Positions 12,823 to 26,944 of a stretch of DNA of 64,000 nt are shown here, one piece after another. The first letter of the stretch is position 1. Every line of letters starts with the position of its first letter. Origin of the DNA: Nymphaea colorata (lineage: Eukaryota; Streptophyta; Magnoliopsida; Nymphaeales; Nymphaeaceae). Both the position numbers and the translations under genes were made by a program. The DNA is taken from positions 62,001 through 126,000 of the forward strand of contig NW_022205289.1 of NCBI RefSeq assembly GCF_008831285.2. Direction: 5' to 3'. Under the pieces are notes generated by a model. That model saw only the letters and a list, made by a program, of their open reading frames with translations, was not told the origin of the DNA and did no database searches.

Positions 12823-15550
12823 GCACCAAATGAATCACTCAAATCTCATTCATTTTCATGCAAGCCTGTGATTTCAATCTACTAAATCATGTAACATGGA
12901 TATAACAATAAGTCAAGTACATTCAATAAAGTATGCGTGATCATATGAATCACTTAAATCTGACTCGTATTGGTACGACTATAGTGCACGATCTAAAGGA
13001 TTGAAATTACAAGTTGTATCAATACAAGTGCATTTAAGTGATTCAAATGATCACACATACTAAATTGAATGTGCTCAAATTATTGTTACATCCATGTTGC
13101 TTGATTAAGTGAACTGAAATCACAAGTTTGTATGAAAATGAATGTGATTCGAGTGATTCATTTGGTGTCTTATAGTTAACCTAACGTGTTTCACATGTTA
13201 TTACATCCATGATCAATGTTTAAATAGTTAAAACTCACAAGTTTATATGGATATAAAGGAGACCTATGCATTAGTTTGATCCTTCTGTTTGTACGATAAG
13301 TTGAACATGTTGTTACATCTATAGTGATCGATGCAAAGTTCACATCAATACGAGTGGATTTAAGTGATTCAATTGATCACGCATATTTAATTGAATGTAC
13401 TTAACTTGTTGTTACGTTTATATTAAATGATTTAGTAAATTCAAATCATAGGTTTATATGAAAATGAATGGGATTCGAGTGATTCATTTGGTGTCTTACA
13501 GGTAACTTAATGTGTTTCACTTGTTATTACATACATTTGATCACTTATGTTTAATCAAGAGATTATGTGATTCATTTTTACTTGTTCTTACATACATTTG
13601 ATAACTTATATTTAATTGAATGCGCGTAACCATTTGTTACATACGTATAGAATGACTTAGTGGCTTGAAAAAAGAAGTCCGTTTGGAAATGAATGAGAGT
13701 CAAGTCACTATATTGGTCCCGTTATAGTTAATTAATGTATTTCACTTGTTATTACATCTATAATGAATGATCTAAATGGTTGAAATCACAAGTTTATATG
13801 GATACAAATGGTTGAAGTCACTATATTTGTACACGTGTAGTTAGTCCGATGAGTTGAATTTGTTGTTACATCTATAGGAACGTTCTAAAGGATTGAAATC
13901 ACATGTTCGTACAATACAAGTGAGATTTAAGTGATTCATATAATCATGCATACTTAATTGAATGTGTTTAACTTGTTGTTACGTCTATAATAAATGATTT
14001 AGTAGATTGAAATCACAAGTTTGTGCGAAAATAATGAGATTCGAGTGATTCATTTGGTGTCTTGTAGTTAACCTATTGTGTTTCACTTGTTATTACATCT
14101 TTGATCAATGATTTAAATGATTAAAACTTACAAGTTTGTATGGACATAAAGGAGACCTATGCATTAGTTTGATCCCTTGTAGTTAGTTCAATAAGTTGAA
14201 CTAGTTCTTACATCTATGGTGATCGATGTAAGGAATTGAAATCACAAGTTCGTATCAATACGAGTGGGATTTAAGTGATTCATTTTATCACACATACGTA
14301 ATTGAATGTGCTTAACTTGTTGTTACGTCTATATTAAATGATTTAGTAGATTAAAATCATAGGTTTGTATGAAAATGAATGATATTGGAGTGATTCATTT
14401 GGTGTCTTGTAAGTAACCTAATGTGTTTCACTTGTTATTAATATATTTGATCACTTATATTTAATTGAGAGAGATTAAGTGATTCATTTTCACTTGTTAT
14501 TACATATAATTGATCACTTGTATTTAATTGAATGTGCGTGACCATTTCTTACTTACGTATAGAATGACCTAGTGGCTTTGATACCAGAAGTTCGTTTGGA
14601 ATACATATATAATGAATGATTTAAATGATTGAAATCACATGTTCATGTGGATACAAACGCGTGTAGTTAGTCCGATGAGTTGAATTTATTGTTACAACTA
14701 TAGTGCACGATCTAAATGATTGAAATCACAAGTTCGTATCAATACAAGTGCGATTTAAGTGATTCAAATGATCACACATATTTAATTGAATGTGCTTAAC
14801 TTGTTGTTACATCCATATTGCTAGATTAAGTGAATTCAAATCACAAGTTTGTGTGAAAATAAATGAGATTTGAGTGATTCATTTGGTGTCTTATAATTAA
14901 CCTAATGTGTTTCACTCGTTATGACATCTATGATCAACGATTTAAACGATAAAAACTCACAGTTTATATGGATGTAAAGGAGACCTATGGATTAGTTTAG
15001 TTTGATCCTTGTAGTTTGTTCAATAAGTTGAACATGTTGTTACATCTCATTTTTTATTTTTTTTTCTTTTTTATTTGTTATCTAATAAGTTCTTTGTATC
15101 TCATTTTTTTTTTTTTTTTTTTTATCTTATGTATTTTGATAATCGCAATTCATATGATACATGATCTATGCATACTTGATCTGTAATCGATGAATTTGTT
15201 ACATTATACGATCTAAAGGATTGAAATCACGCATTCGTACCAATACAAGTGAGATTAAATGATTCATATGATCATGCATGCTTAATTGAATGTGTTTAAC
15301 TTGTTGTTACATCTATATTAAATGATTTAGTAGATCGAAATCACAAGTTCGTATGAAAATGAATGAGATTCGAGTGATTCATTTGGTTCTTATGGTTTAC
15401 CTAATGTGTTTCACTAGTTGTTACATTTATAATGATTCTTAATACGGATGTCCTTAACAAGTGATTCATTTGGTGTCATATAGTTAACCTAATGTGTTTC
15501 ACTTGTAATTTAATTGAATGTGCTTAACAAGTGAATTAGGTTAACAATAG
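12823..15550 (+). repeat. HOR copy 4 (2728 bp), interrupted by a T-rich patch
   Basis: Normal up to the end of A5. The B6 to A6 part of octamer 3 is replaced by a degraded T-rich stretch (15049-15208), after which B7 resumes. Single-base losses against other copies are frequent. Confidence 0.88.
15049..15208. other. Degraded T-rich patch, probable consensus error
   Basis: T-rich sequence with a 20-base T run (15104-15123) sits where B6-A6 should be. Its right part (about 15138-15208) still follows A6 word by word but with many bases missing, for example AATCGCAATTCATATGATAC for the normal AATCGCAAGTTCATATGGATAC. That is the signature of a low-quality consensus rather than an insertion. Confidence 0.75.
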
Positions 15551-17773
15551 GCACCAAATGAATCACTCAAATCTCATTCATTTTCATGCAAGCCTGTGAT
15601 TTCAATCTACTAAATCATTTAACATGGATATAACAATAAGTCAAGTACATTCAATAAAGTATGCGTGATCATATGAATCACTTAAATTGACTCGTATTGG
15701 TACGACTATAGTGCACGATCTAAAGGATTGAAATTAAAGTTCGTATCAATACAAGTGCGATTTAATGATTCAATGATCACACATACTAAATTGAATGTGC
15801 TTAACTTATTGTTACATCCATGTTGCTTGATTAAGTGAACTGAAATCACAAGTTTGTATGAAAATGAATGTGATTCGAGTGATTCATTTGGTGTCTTATA
15901 GTTAACCTAACGTGTTTCACATGTTATTACATCCATGATCAATGATTTAAATAATTAAAACTCACAAGTTTATATGGATATAAAGGAGACCTATGCATTA
16001 GTTTGATCCTTTCTAGTTTGTACGATAAGTTGAACATGTTGTTACATCTATAGTGATCGATGCACAAGTTCACATCAATACGAGTGGATTTAAGTGATTC
16101 AATTGATCACGCATATTTAATTGAATGTACTTAACTTGTTGTTACGTTTATATTAAATGATTTAGTAAATTCAAATCATAGGTTTATATGAAAATGAATG
16201 GGATTCGAGTGATTCATTTGGTGTCTTATAGGTAACTTAATGTGTTTCACTTGTTATTACATACATTTGATCACTTATGTTTAATCGAGAGATTATGTGA
16301 TTCATTTTTACTTGTTCTTACATACATTTGATAACTTATATTTAATTGAATGTGCGTAACCATTTGTTACATACGTATAGAATGACTTAGTGGCTTGAAA
16401 AAAGAAGTCGTTTGGAAATGAATGAGAGTCAAGTCACTATATTGGTCCCTTATAGTTAATAATGTATTTCACTTGTTATTACATCTATAATGAATGATTT
16501 AAATGGTTGAAATCACAAGTTTATATGGATACAATGGTTGAAGTCACTATATTTGTACACGTGTAGTTAGTCCGATGAGTTGAATTTGTTGTTCATCTAT
16601 AGGAACGTTCTAAAGGATTGAAATCACATGTTCGTACGAATACAAGTGAGATTTAAGTGATTCATATAATCATGCATACTTAATTGAATGTGTTTAACTT
16701 GTTGTTACGTCTATAATAAATGATTTAGTAGATTGAAATCACAAGTTTGTGCGAAAATGAATGAGATTCGAGTGATTCATTTGGTGTCTTGTAGTTAACC
16801 TATTGTGTTTCACTTGTTATTACATCTTTGATCAATGATTTAAATGATTAAAACTTACAAGTTTGTATGGACATAAAGGAGACCTATGCATTAGTTTGAT
16901 CCCTTGTAGTTAGTTCAATAAGTTGAACTAGTTCTTACATCTATGGTGATCGATTAAGGAATTGAAATCACAAGTTCGTATCAATACGAGTGGGATTTAA
17001 GTGATTCATTTTATCACACATACGTAATTGAATGTGCTTAACTTGTTGTTACGTCTATATTAAATGATTTAGTAGATTAAAATCATAGGTTTGTATGAAA
17101 ATGAATGATATTGGAGTGATTCATTTGGTGTCTTGTAAGTAACCTAATGTGTTTCACTTGTTATTACATATATTTGATCACTTATATTTAATTGAGAGAG
17201 ATTAAGTGATTCATTTTCACTTGTTATTACATATAATTGATCACTTGTATTTAATTGAATGTGCGTGACCATTTCTTACTTACGTATAGAATGACCTAGT
17301 GGCTTTGATACCAGAAGTTCGTTTGGAATACATATATAATGAATGATTTAAATGATTGAAATCACATGTTCATGTGGATACAAACGCGTGTAGTTAGTCC
17401 GATGATTGAATTTATTGTTACAACTATAGTGCACGATCTAAATGATTGAAATCACAAGTTCGTATCAATACAAGTGCGATTTAAGTGATTCAAATGATCA
17501 CACATATTTAATTGAATGTGCTTAACTTGTTGTTACATCCATATTGCTAGATTAAGTGAATTCAAATCACAAGTTTGTGTGAAAATAAATGAGATTTGAG
17601 TGATTCATTTGGTGTCTTATAATTAACCTAATGTGTTTCACTCGTTATGACATCTATGATCAACGATTTAAACGATAAAAACTCACAGTTTATATGGATG
17701 TAAAGGAGACCTATGGATTAGTTTAGTTTGATCCTTGTAGTTTGTTCAATAAGTTGAACATGTTGTTACATCT

Positions 17774-17839
<66 letters not shown>

Positions 17840-18248
17840 TAATGTTTTGTTAATCCATTCATATGTATCCATACGCACACTTAAATCGATATTGGTTACT
17901 CTATACGATCTAAAGGATTGAAATCACGCATTCGTACCAATACAAGTGAGATTAAATGATTCATATGATCATGCATGCTTAATTGAATGTGTTTAACTTG
18001 TTGTTACATCTATATTAAATGATTTAGTAGATCGAAATCACAAGTTCGTATGAAAATGAATGAGATTCGAGTGATTCATTTGGTGTCTTATGGTTTACCT
18101 AATGAGTTTCACTAGTTGTTACATTTATAATGATTCTTAATACGGATGTCCTTAACAAGTGATTCATTTGGTGTCATATAGTTAACCTAATGTGTTTCAC
18201 TTGTAATTTAATTGAATGTGCTTAACAAGTGAATTAGGTTAACAATAG
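15551..18248 (+). repeat. HOR copy 5 (2698 bp), interrupted by a 62-base T run
   Basis: Shares base losses with copy 6 in B1 (near 15763 and 18463), so the two are close relatives. Octamer 3 is cut at the end of A5 by the T run 17776-17837 and a degraded B6 remnant, and B7 resumes near 17906. Confidence 0.88.
17776..17905. other. 62-base T run and degraded repeat, probable consensus error
   Basis: An uninterrupted T run covers 17776-17837. The next ~65 bases contain a scrambled B6 head (CATATGTATCCATACGCACAC), then B7. The break is at the same point, the end of A5, as the patch in copy 4. There is no target duplication or element body to support a poly-A retroposon tail. Confidence 0.72.
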
Positions 18249-21200
18249 GCACCAAATGAATCACTCAAATCTCATTCATTTTCATGCAAGCCTGTGATTT
18301 CAATCTACTAAATCATTTAACATGGATATAACAATAAGTCAAGTACATTCAATAAAGTATGCGTGATCATATGAATCACTTAAATTGACTCGTATTGGTA
18401 CGACTATAGTGCACGATCTAAAGGATTGAAATTACAAGTTCGTATCAATACAAGTGCGATTTAATGATTCAATGATCACACATACTAAATTGAATGTGCT
18501 TAACTTATTGTTACATCCATGTTGCTTGATTAAGTGAACTGAAATCACAAGTTTGTATGAAAATGAATGTGATTCGAGTGATTCATTTGGTGTCTTATAG
18601 TTAACCTAACGTGTTTCACATGTTATTACATCCATGATCAATGATTTAAATAATTAAAACTCACAAGTTTATATGGATATAAAGGAGACCTATGCATTAG
18701 TTTGATCCTTTCTAGTTTGTACGATAAGTTGAACATGTTGTTACATCTATAGTGATCGATGCACAAGTTCACATCAATACGAGTGGATTTAAGTGATTCA
18801 ATTGATCACGCATATTTAATTGAATGTACTTAACTTGTTGTTACGTTTATATTAAATGATTTAGTAAATTCAAATCATAGGTTTATATGAAAATAATGGG
18901 ATTCGAGTGATTCATTTGGTGTCTTATAGGTAACTTAATGTGTTTCACTTGTTATTACATACATTTGATCACTTATGTTTAATCGAGAGATTATGTGATT
19001 CATTTTTACTTGTTCTTACATACATTTGATAACTTATATTTAATTGAATGTGCGTAACCATTTGTTACATACGTATAGAATGACTTAGTGGCTTGAAAAA
19101 AGAAGTCGTTTGGAAATGAATGAGAGTCAAGTCACTATATTGGTCCCTTATAGTTAATAATGTATTTCACTTGTTATTACATCTATAATGAATGATTTAA
19201 ATGGTTGAAATCACAAGTTTATATGGATACAAATGGTTGAAGTCACTATATTTGTACACGTGTAGTTAGTCCGATGAGTTGAATTTGTTGTTACATCTAT
19301 AGGAACGTTCTAAAGGATTGAAATCACATGTTCGTACGAATACAAGTGAGATTTAAGTGATTCATATAATCATGCATACTTAATTGAATGTGTTTAACTT
19401 GTTGTTACGTCTATAATAAATGATTTAGTAGATTGAAATCACAAGTTTGTGCGAAAATGAATGAGATTCGAGTGATTCATTTGGTGTCTTGAGTTAACCT
19501 ATTGTGTTTCACTTGTTATTACATCTTTGATCAATGATTTAAATGATTAAAACTTACAAGTTTGTATGGACATAAAGGAGACCTATGCATTAGTTTGATC
19601 CCTTGTAGTTAGTTCAATAAGTTGAACTAGTTCTTACATCTATGGTGATCGATGTAAGGAATTGAAATCACAAGTTCGTATCAATACGAGTGGGATTTAA
19701 GTGATTCATTTTATCACACATACGTAATTGAATGTGCTTAACTTGTTGTTACGTCTATATTAAATGATTTAGTAGATTAAAATCATAGGTTTGTATGAAA
19801 ATGAATGATATTGGAGTGATTCATTTGGTGTCTTGTAAGTAACCTAATGTGTTTCACTTGTTATTACATATATTTGATCACTTATATTTAATTGAGAGAG
19901 ATTAAGTGATTCATTTTCACTTGTTATTACATATAATTGATCACTTGTATTTAATTGAATGTGCGTGACCATTTCTTACTTACGTATAGAATGACCTAGT
20001 GGCTTTGATACCAGAAGTTCGTTTGGAATACATATATAATGAATGATTTAAATGATTGAAATCACATGTTCATGTGGATACAAACGCGTGTAGTTAGTCC
20101 GATGAGTTGAATTTATTGTTACAACTATAGTGCACGATCTAAATGATTGAAATCACAAGTTCGTATCAATACAAGTGCGATTTAAGTGATTCAAATGATC
20201 ACACATACTTAATTGAATGTGCTTAACTTGTTGTTACATCCATATTGCTAGATTAAGTGAATTCAAATCACAAGTTTGTGTGAAAATAAATGAGATTTGA
20301 GTGATTCATTTGGTGTCTTATAATTAACCTAATGTGTTTCACTCGTTATGACATCTATGATCAACGATTTAAACGATAAAAACTCACAAGTTTATATGGA
20401 TGTAAAGGAGACCTATGGATTAGTTTAGTTTGATCCTTGTAGTTTGTTCAATAAGTTGAACATGTTGTTACATCTCATTCATTTGTATCCATACGCACAC
20501 TAAATCACTCGTTCATACGAGTGAGATTTAAGTGATTCATTTGATGTCTTAATTGTTGTTACGTCTATATTAATGATTTATATTAAATCATAGTTTTATG
20601 AAATGAATGAGATTGAGTGATTCATTTGGTGTCTTGTAGTACCTAATATGTTTCACTTGTTATTACATATATTTGATCAATATATTTAATTGAGTTAGCA
20701 TTTGTTACATACGTATAGAATGACTTAGTGCTTGAAATAAGAAGTTCGTTTGGAAATGAATGGAGTCAGGTCATTAAGTTGGTCCCTTACAGTTAATCTA
20801 GTGTATTTCACTTGTTATTACATCTATAATGAATGATTTAAATGATTGAAATCGCAAGTTCATATGATACAATGGATCTATGCATTACTTTGAATGCTGT
20901 AATTAGTCCGATGAGTTGAATTTGTTTACATCTATAGTGAACGATCTAAAGGATTGAAATCACGCTTCGTACCAATACAAGTGAGATTTAATGATTCATA
21001 TGATCATGCATGCTTAATTGAATGTGTTTAACTTGTTGTTACATCTATATTAAATGATTTAGTAGATCGAAATCACAAGTTGTATGAAAATGAATGAGAT
21101 TCGAGTGATTCATTTGGTCTTTGTTTACTAATGTTTCACTATTGTTATTTATATTTTATAGATTCTTAAAGTGATTATTTGGTCATATAGTTACCTAATG

Positions 21201-21257
21201 TGTTTCACTTGTAATTTAATTGAATGTGCTTAACAAGTGAATTAGGTTAACAATAGG
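18249..21257 (+). repeat. HOR copy 6 (3009 bp), full order but base drop-outs
   Basis: All subunits are present in order. At 20490-20710 and 21105-21195 many single bases and short words are missing compared with sister copies, which accounts for most of the length shortfall. The pattern of scattered drop-outs looks like poor consensus rather than mutation. Confidence 0.87.
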
Positions 21258-23815
21258 GCACCAAATGAATCACTCAAATCTCATTCATTTTCATGCAAGC
21301 CTGTGATTTCAATCTACTAAATCATTTAACATGGATATAACAATAAGTCAAGTACATTCAATAAAGTATGCGTGATCATATGAATCACTTAAATCTGACT
21401 CGTATTGGTACGACTATAGTGCACGATCTAAAGGATTGAAATTACAAGTTCGTATCAATACAAGTGCGATTTAAGTGATTCAAATGATCACACATACTAA
21501 TTGAATGTGCTTAACTTATTGTTACATCCATGTTGCTTGATTAAGTGAACTGAAATCACAAGTTTGTATGAAAATGAATGTGATTCGAGTGATTCATTTG
21601 GTGTCTTATAGTTAACCTAACGTGTTTCACATGTTATTACATCCATGATCAATGATTTAAATAATTAAAACTCACAAGTTTATATGGATATAAAGGAGAC
21701 CTATGCATTAGTTTGATCCTTTCTAGTTTGTACGATAAGTTGAACATGTTGTTACATCTATAGTGATCGATGCACAAGTTCACATCAATACGAGTGGGAT
21801 TTAAGTGATTCAATTGATCACGCATATTTAATTGAATGTACTTAACTTGTTGTTACGTTTATATTAAATGATTTAGTAAATTCAAATCATAGGTTTATAT
21901 GAAAATGAATGGGATTCGAGTGATTCATTTGGTGTCTTACAGGTAACTTAATGTGTTTCACTTGTTATTACATACATTTGATCACTTATGTTTAATCGAG
22001 AGATTATGTGATTCATTTTTACTTGTTCTTACATACATTTGATAACTTATATTTAATTGAATGTGCGTAACCATTTGTTACATACGTATAGAATGACTTA
22101 GTGGCTTGAAAAAAGAAGTCCGTTTGGAAATGAATGAGAGTCAAGTCACTATATTGGTCCCTTATAGTTAATCTAATGTATTTCACTTGTTATTACATCT
22201 ATAATGAATGATTTAAATGGTTGAAATCACAAGTTTATATGGATACAAATGGTTGAAGTCACTATATTTGTACACGTGTAGTTAGTCCGATGAGTTGAAT
22301 TTGTTGTTACATCTATAGGAACGTTCTAAAGGATTGAAATCACATGTTCGTACGAATACAAGTGAGATTTAAGTGATTCATATAATCATGCATACTTAAT
22401 TGAATGTGTTTAACTTGTTGTTACGTCTATAATAAATGATTTAGTAGATTGAAATCACAAGTTTGTGCGAAAATGAATGAGATTCGAGTGATTCATTTGG
22501 TGTCTTGTAGTTAACCTATTGTGTTTCACTTGTTATTACATCTTTGATCAATGATTTAAATGATTAAAACTTACAAGTTTGTATGGACATAAAGGAGACC
22601 TATGCATTAGTTTGATCCCTTGTAGTTAGTTCAATAAGTTGAACTAGTTCTTACATCTATGGTGATCGATGTAAGGAATTGAAATCACAAGTTCGTATCA
22701 ATACGAGTGGGATTTAAGTGATTCATTTTATCACACATACGTAATTGAATGTGCTTAACTTGTTGTTACGTCTATATTAAATGATTTAGTAGATTAAAAT
22801 CATAGGTTTGTATGAAAATGAATGATATTGGAGTGATTCATTTGGTGTCTTGTAAGTAACCTAATGTGTTTCACTTGTTATTACATATATTTGATCACTT
22901 ATATTTAATTGAGAGATTAAGTGATTCATTTCACTTGTTATTACATATAATTGATCACTTGTATTTAATTGAATGTGCGTGACCATTTCTTACTTACGTA
23001 TAGAATGACCTAGTGGCTTGATACCAGAAGTTCGTTTGGAATACATATATAATGAATGATTTAAATGATTGAAATCACATGTTCATGTGGATACAAACGT
23101 GTAGTTAGTCGATGATTGAATTTATTGTTACAACTATAGTGCACGATCTAAATGATTAAATCACAGTTTATAATTTTTTTTTTTTTTTTTTTTCATTATT
23201 TTATCAATATTTTAATTGATGTGCTACATTTGTTATACTATAAATGACTTAGTGGCTTGAAATAGAAGTTCGTTTGGAAATGAATGAGAGTCAGGTCATT
23301 AAGTTGGTCCTTACAGTTAATCTAGTGTATTTCACTTGTTATTACATCTATAATGAATGATTTAAATGATTGAAATCGCAAGTTCATATGGATACAAATG
23401 GGATCTATGCATTACTTTGAATGCGTGTAATTAGTCCGATGAGTTGAATTTGTTGTTACATCTATAGTGAACGATCTAAAGGATTGAAATCACGCGTTCG
23501 TACCAATACAAGTGAGATTTAAATGATTCATATGATCATGCATGCTTAATTGAATGTGTTTAACTTGTTGTTACATCTATATTAAATGATTTAGTAGATC
23601 GAAATCACAAGTTGTATGAAAATGAATGAGATTCGAGTGATTCATTTGGTGTCTTATGGTTTACCTAATGTGTTTCACTAGTTGTTACATTTATAATGAT
23701 TCTTAATACGGATGTCCTTAACAAGTGATTCATTTGGTGTCATATAGTTAACCTAATGTGTTTCACTTGTAATTTAATTGAATGTGCTTAACAAGTGAAT
23801 TAGGTTAACAATAGG
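21258..23815 (+). repeat. HOR copy 7 (2558 bp), B5-D3 replaced by T-rich patch
   Basis: Octamers 1 and 2 are intact. The sequence breaks off in the head of B5 and resumes in a degraded D3 after a 20-base T run (23174-23193), so about 570 bp are missing. Confidence 0.87.
23149..23230. other. Degraded patch with 20-base T run, probable consensus error
   Basis: The head of B5 loses bases, a T run occupies 23174-23193, and the sequence emerges in D3 with several missing bases (TATTTTAATTGATGTGCTAC for TATATTTAATTGAGTGTGCG). Confidence 0.72.
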
Positions 23816-26800
23816 GCACCAAATGAATCACTCAAATCTCATTCATTTTCATGCAAGCCTGTGATTTCAATCTACTAAATCATTTAACATGGATATAACA
23901 ATAAGTCAAGTACATTCAATAAAGTATGCGTGATCATATGAATCACTTAAATCTGACTCGTATTGGTACGACTATAGTGCACGATCTAAAGGATTGAAAT
24001 TACAAGTTCGTATCAATACAAGTGCGATTTAAGTGATTCAAATGATCACACATACTAATTGAATGTGCTTAACTTATTGTTACATCCATGTTGCTTGATT
24101 AAGTGAACTGAAATCACAAGTTTGTATGAAAATGAATGTGATTCGAGTGATTCATTTGGTGTCTTATAGTTAACCTAACGTGTTTCACATGTTATTACAT
24201 CCATGATCAATGATTTAAATAATTAAAACTCACAAGTTTATATGGATATAAAGGAGACCTATGCATTAGTTTGATCCTTTCTAGTTTGTACGATAAGTTG
24301 AACATGTTGTTACATCTATAGTGATCGATGCACAAGTTCACATCAATACGAGTGGGATTTAAGTGATTCAATTGATCACGCATATTTAATTGAATGTACT
24401 TAACTTGTTGTTACGTTTATATTAAATGATTTAGTAAATTCAAATCATAGGTTTATATGAAAATGAATGGGATTCGAGTGATTCATTTGGTGTCTTACAG
24501 GTAACTTAATGTGTTTCACTTGTTATTACATACATTTGATCACTTATGTTTAATCGAGAGATTATGTGATTCATTTTTACTTGTTCTTACATACATTTGA
24601 TAACTTATATTTAATTGAATGTGCGTAACCATTTGTTACATACGTATAGAATGACTTAGTGGCTTGAAAAAAGAAGTCCGTTTGGAAATGAATGAGAGTC
24701 AAGTCACTATATTGGTCCCTTATAGTTAATCTAATGTATTTCACTTGTTATTACATCTATAATGAATGATTTAAATGGTTGAAATCACAAGTTTATATGG
24801 ATACAAATGGTTGAAGTCACTATATTTGTACACGTGTAGTTAGTCCGATGAGTTGAATTTGTTGTTACATCTATAGGGAACGTTCTAAAGGATTGAAATC
24901 ACATGTTCGTACGAATACAAGTGAGATTTAAGTGATTCATATAATCATGCATACTTAATTGAATGTGTTTAACTTGTTGTTACGTCTATAATAAATGATT
25001 TAGTAGATTGAAATCACAAGTTTGTGCGAAAATGAATGAGATTCGAGTGATTCATTTGGTGTCTTGTAGTTAACCTATTGTGTTTCACTTGTTATTACAT
25101 CTTTGATCAATGATTTAAATGATTAAAACTTACAAGTTTGTATGGATATAAAGGAGACCTATGCATTAGTTTGATCCTTGTAGTTAGTTCAATAAGTTGA
25201 ACTAGTTCTTACATCTATGGTGATCGATGTAAGGAATTGAAATCACAAGTTCGTATCAATACGAGTGGGATTTAAGTGATTCATTTTATCACACATACGT
25301 AATTGAATGTGCTTAACTTGTTGTTACGTCTATATAATGATTAGTAGATTAAATCATAGGTTGTATGAAATGAATGATATTGGAGTGATTCATTTGGTGT
25401 CTTGTAAGTAACCTAATGTGTTTCACTTGTTATTACATATATTTGATCACTTATATTTAATTGAGAGATTAAGTGATTATTTTCACTTGTTATTACATAT
25501 AATTGATCACTTGTATTTAATTGAATGTGCGTGACCATTTCTTACTTACGTATAGAATGACCTAGTGGCTTTGATACCAGAAGTTCGTTTGGAATACATA
25601 TATAATGAATGATTTAAATGATTGAAATCACATGTTCATGTGGATACAAACGCGTGTAGTTAGTCCGATGAGTTGAATTTATTGTTACAACTATAGTGCA
25701 CGATCTAAATGATTGAAATCACAAGTTCGTATCAATACAAGTGCGATTTAAGTGATTCAAATGATCACACATACTTAATTGAATGTGCTTAACTTGTTGT
25801 TACATCCATATTGCTAGATTAAGTGAATTCAAATCACAAGTTTGTGTGAAAATAAATGAGATTTGAGTGATTCATTTGGTGTCTTATAATTAACCTAATG
25901 TGTTTCACTCGTTATGACATCTATGATCAACGATTTAAACGATAAAAACTACAAGTTTATATGGATGTAAAGGAGACCTATGGATTAGTTAGTTTGATCC
26001 CTTGTAGTTTGTTCAATAAGTTGAACATGTTGTTACATCTCATTCATTTGTATCCATACGCACACTAAATCACTCGTCTCGATACGAGTGAGATTTAGTG
26101 ATTCATTTGATCACGCATACTTATTGAATGTGCTTAACTTGTTGTTACGTCTATATTAAATGATTTAGTATATTGAAATCATAGGTTTGTATGGAAATGA
26201 ATGAGATTTGAGTGATTCATTTGGTGTCTTGTAGGTAACCTAATATGTTTCACTTGTTATTACATATATTTGATCCATATATTTAATTGAGAGATTAAAT
26301 GATTCATTTTCACTTGTTATTACATATATTTGATCAATATATTTAATTGAGTGTGCGTAGCCATTTGTTACATACGTATAGAATGACTTAGTGGTTGAAA
26401 TAAGAAGTTCGTTTGGAAATGAATGAGAGTCAGGTCATTAAGTTGGTCCCTTACAGTTAATCTAGTTATTTCACTTGTTATTACATCTATAATGAATGAT
26501 TGAAATCGCAAGTTCATATGGATACAAATGGGATCTATGCATTACTTTGAATGCGTGTAATTAGTCCGATGAGTTGAATTTGTTGTTACATCTATAGTGA
26601 ACGATCTAAAGGATTGAAATCACGCGTTCGTACCATACAATGAGATTTAAATGATTCATATGATCATGCATGCTTAATTGAATGTGTTTAACTTGTTGTT
26701 ACATCTATATTAAATGATTTAGTAGATCGAAATCACAAGTTTGTATGAAAATGAATGAGATTCGAGTGATTCATTTGGTGTCTTATGGTTTACCTAATGT

Positions 26801-26944
26801 GTTTCACTAGTTGTTACATTTATAATGATTCTTAATACGGATGTCCTTAACAAGTGATTCATTTGGTGTCATATAGCTAACCTAATGTGTTTCACTTGTA
26901 ATTTAATTGAATGTGCTTAACAAGTGAATTAGGTTAACAATAGG
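23816..26944 (+). repeat. HOR copy 8 (3129 bp), full length
   Basis: Complete HOR with the three octamers, tail and inverted segment in the standard order. Minor base losses occur near 25330-25380. Confidence 0.92.

Noticed and set aside
17776-17837. 62-base T run as the poly-A tail of an inverted LINE, SINE or processed gene
   Set aside because: There is no element body or target duplication next to it; degraded repeat words flank it, as at three other patches.
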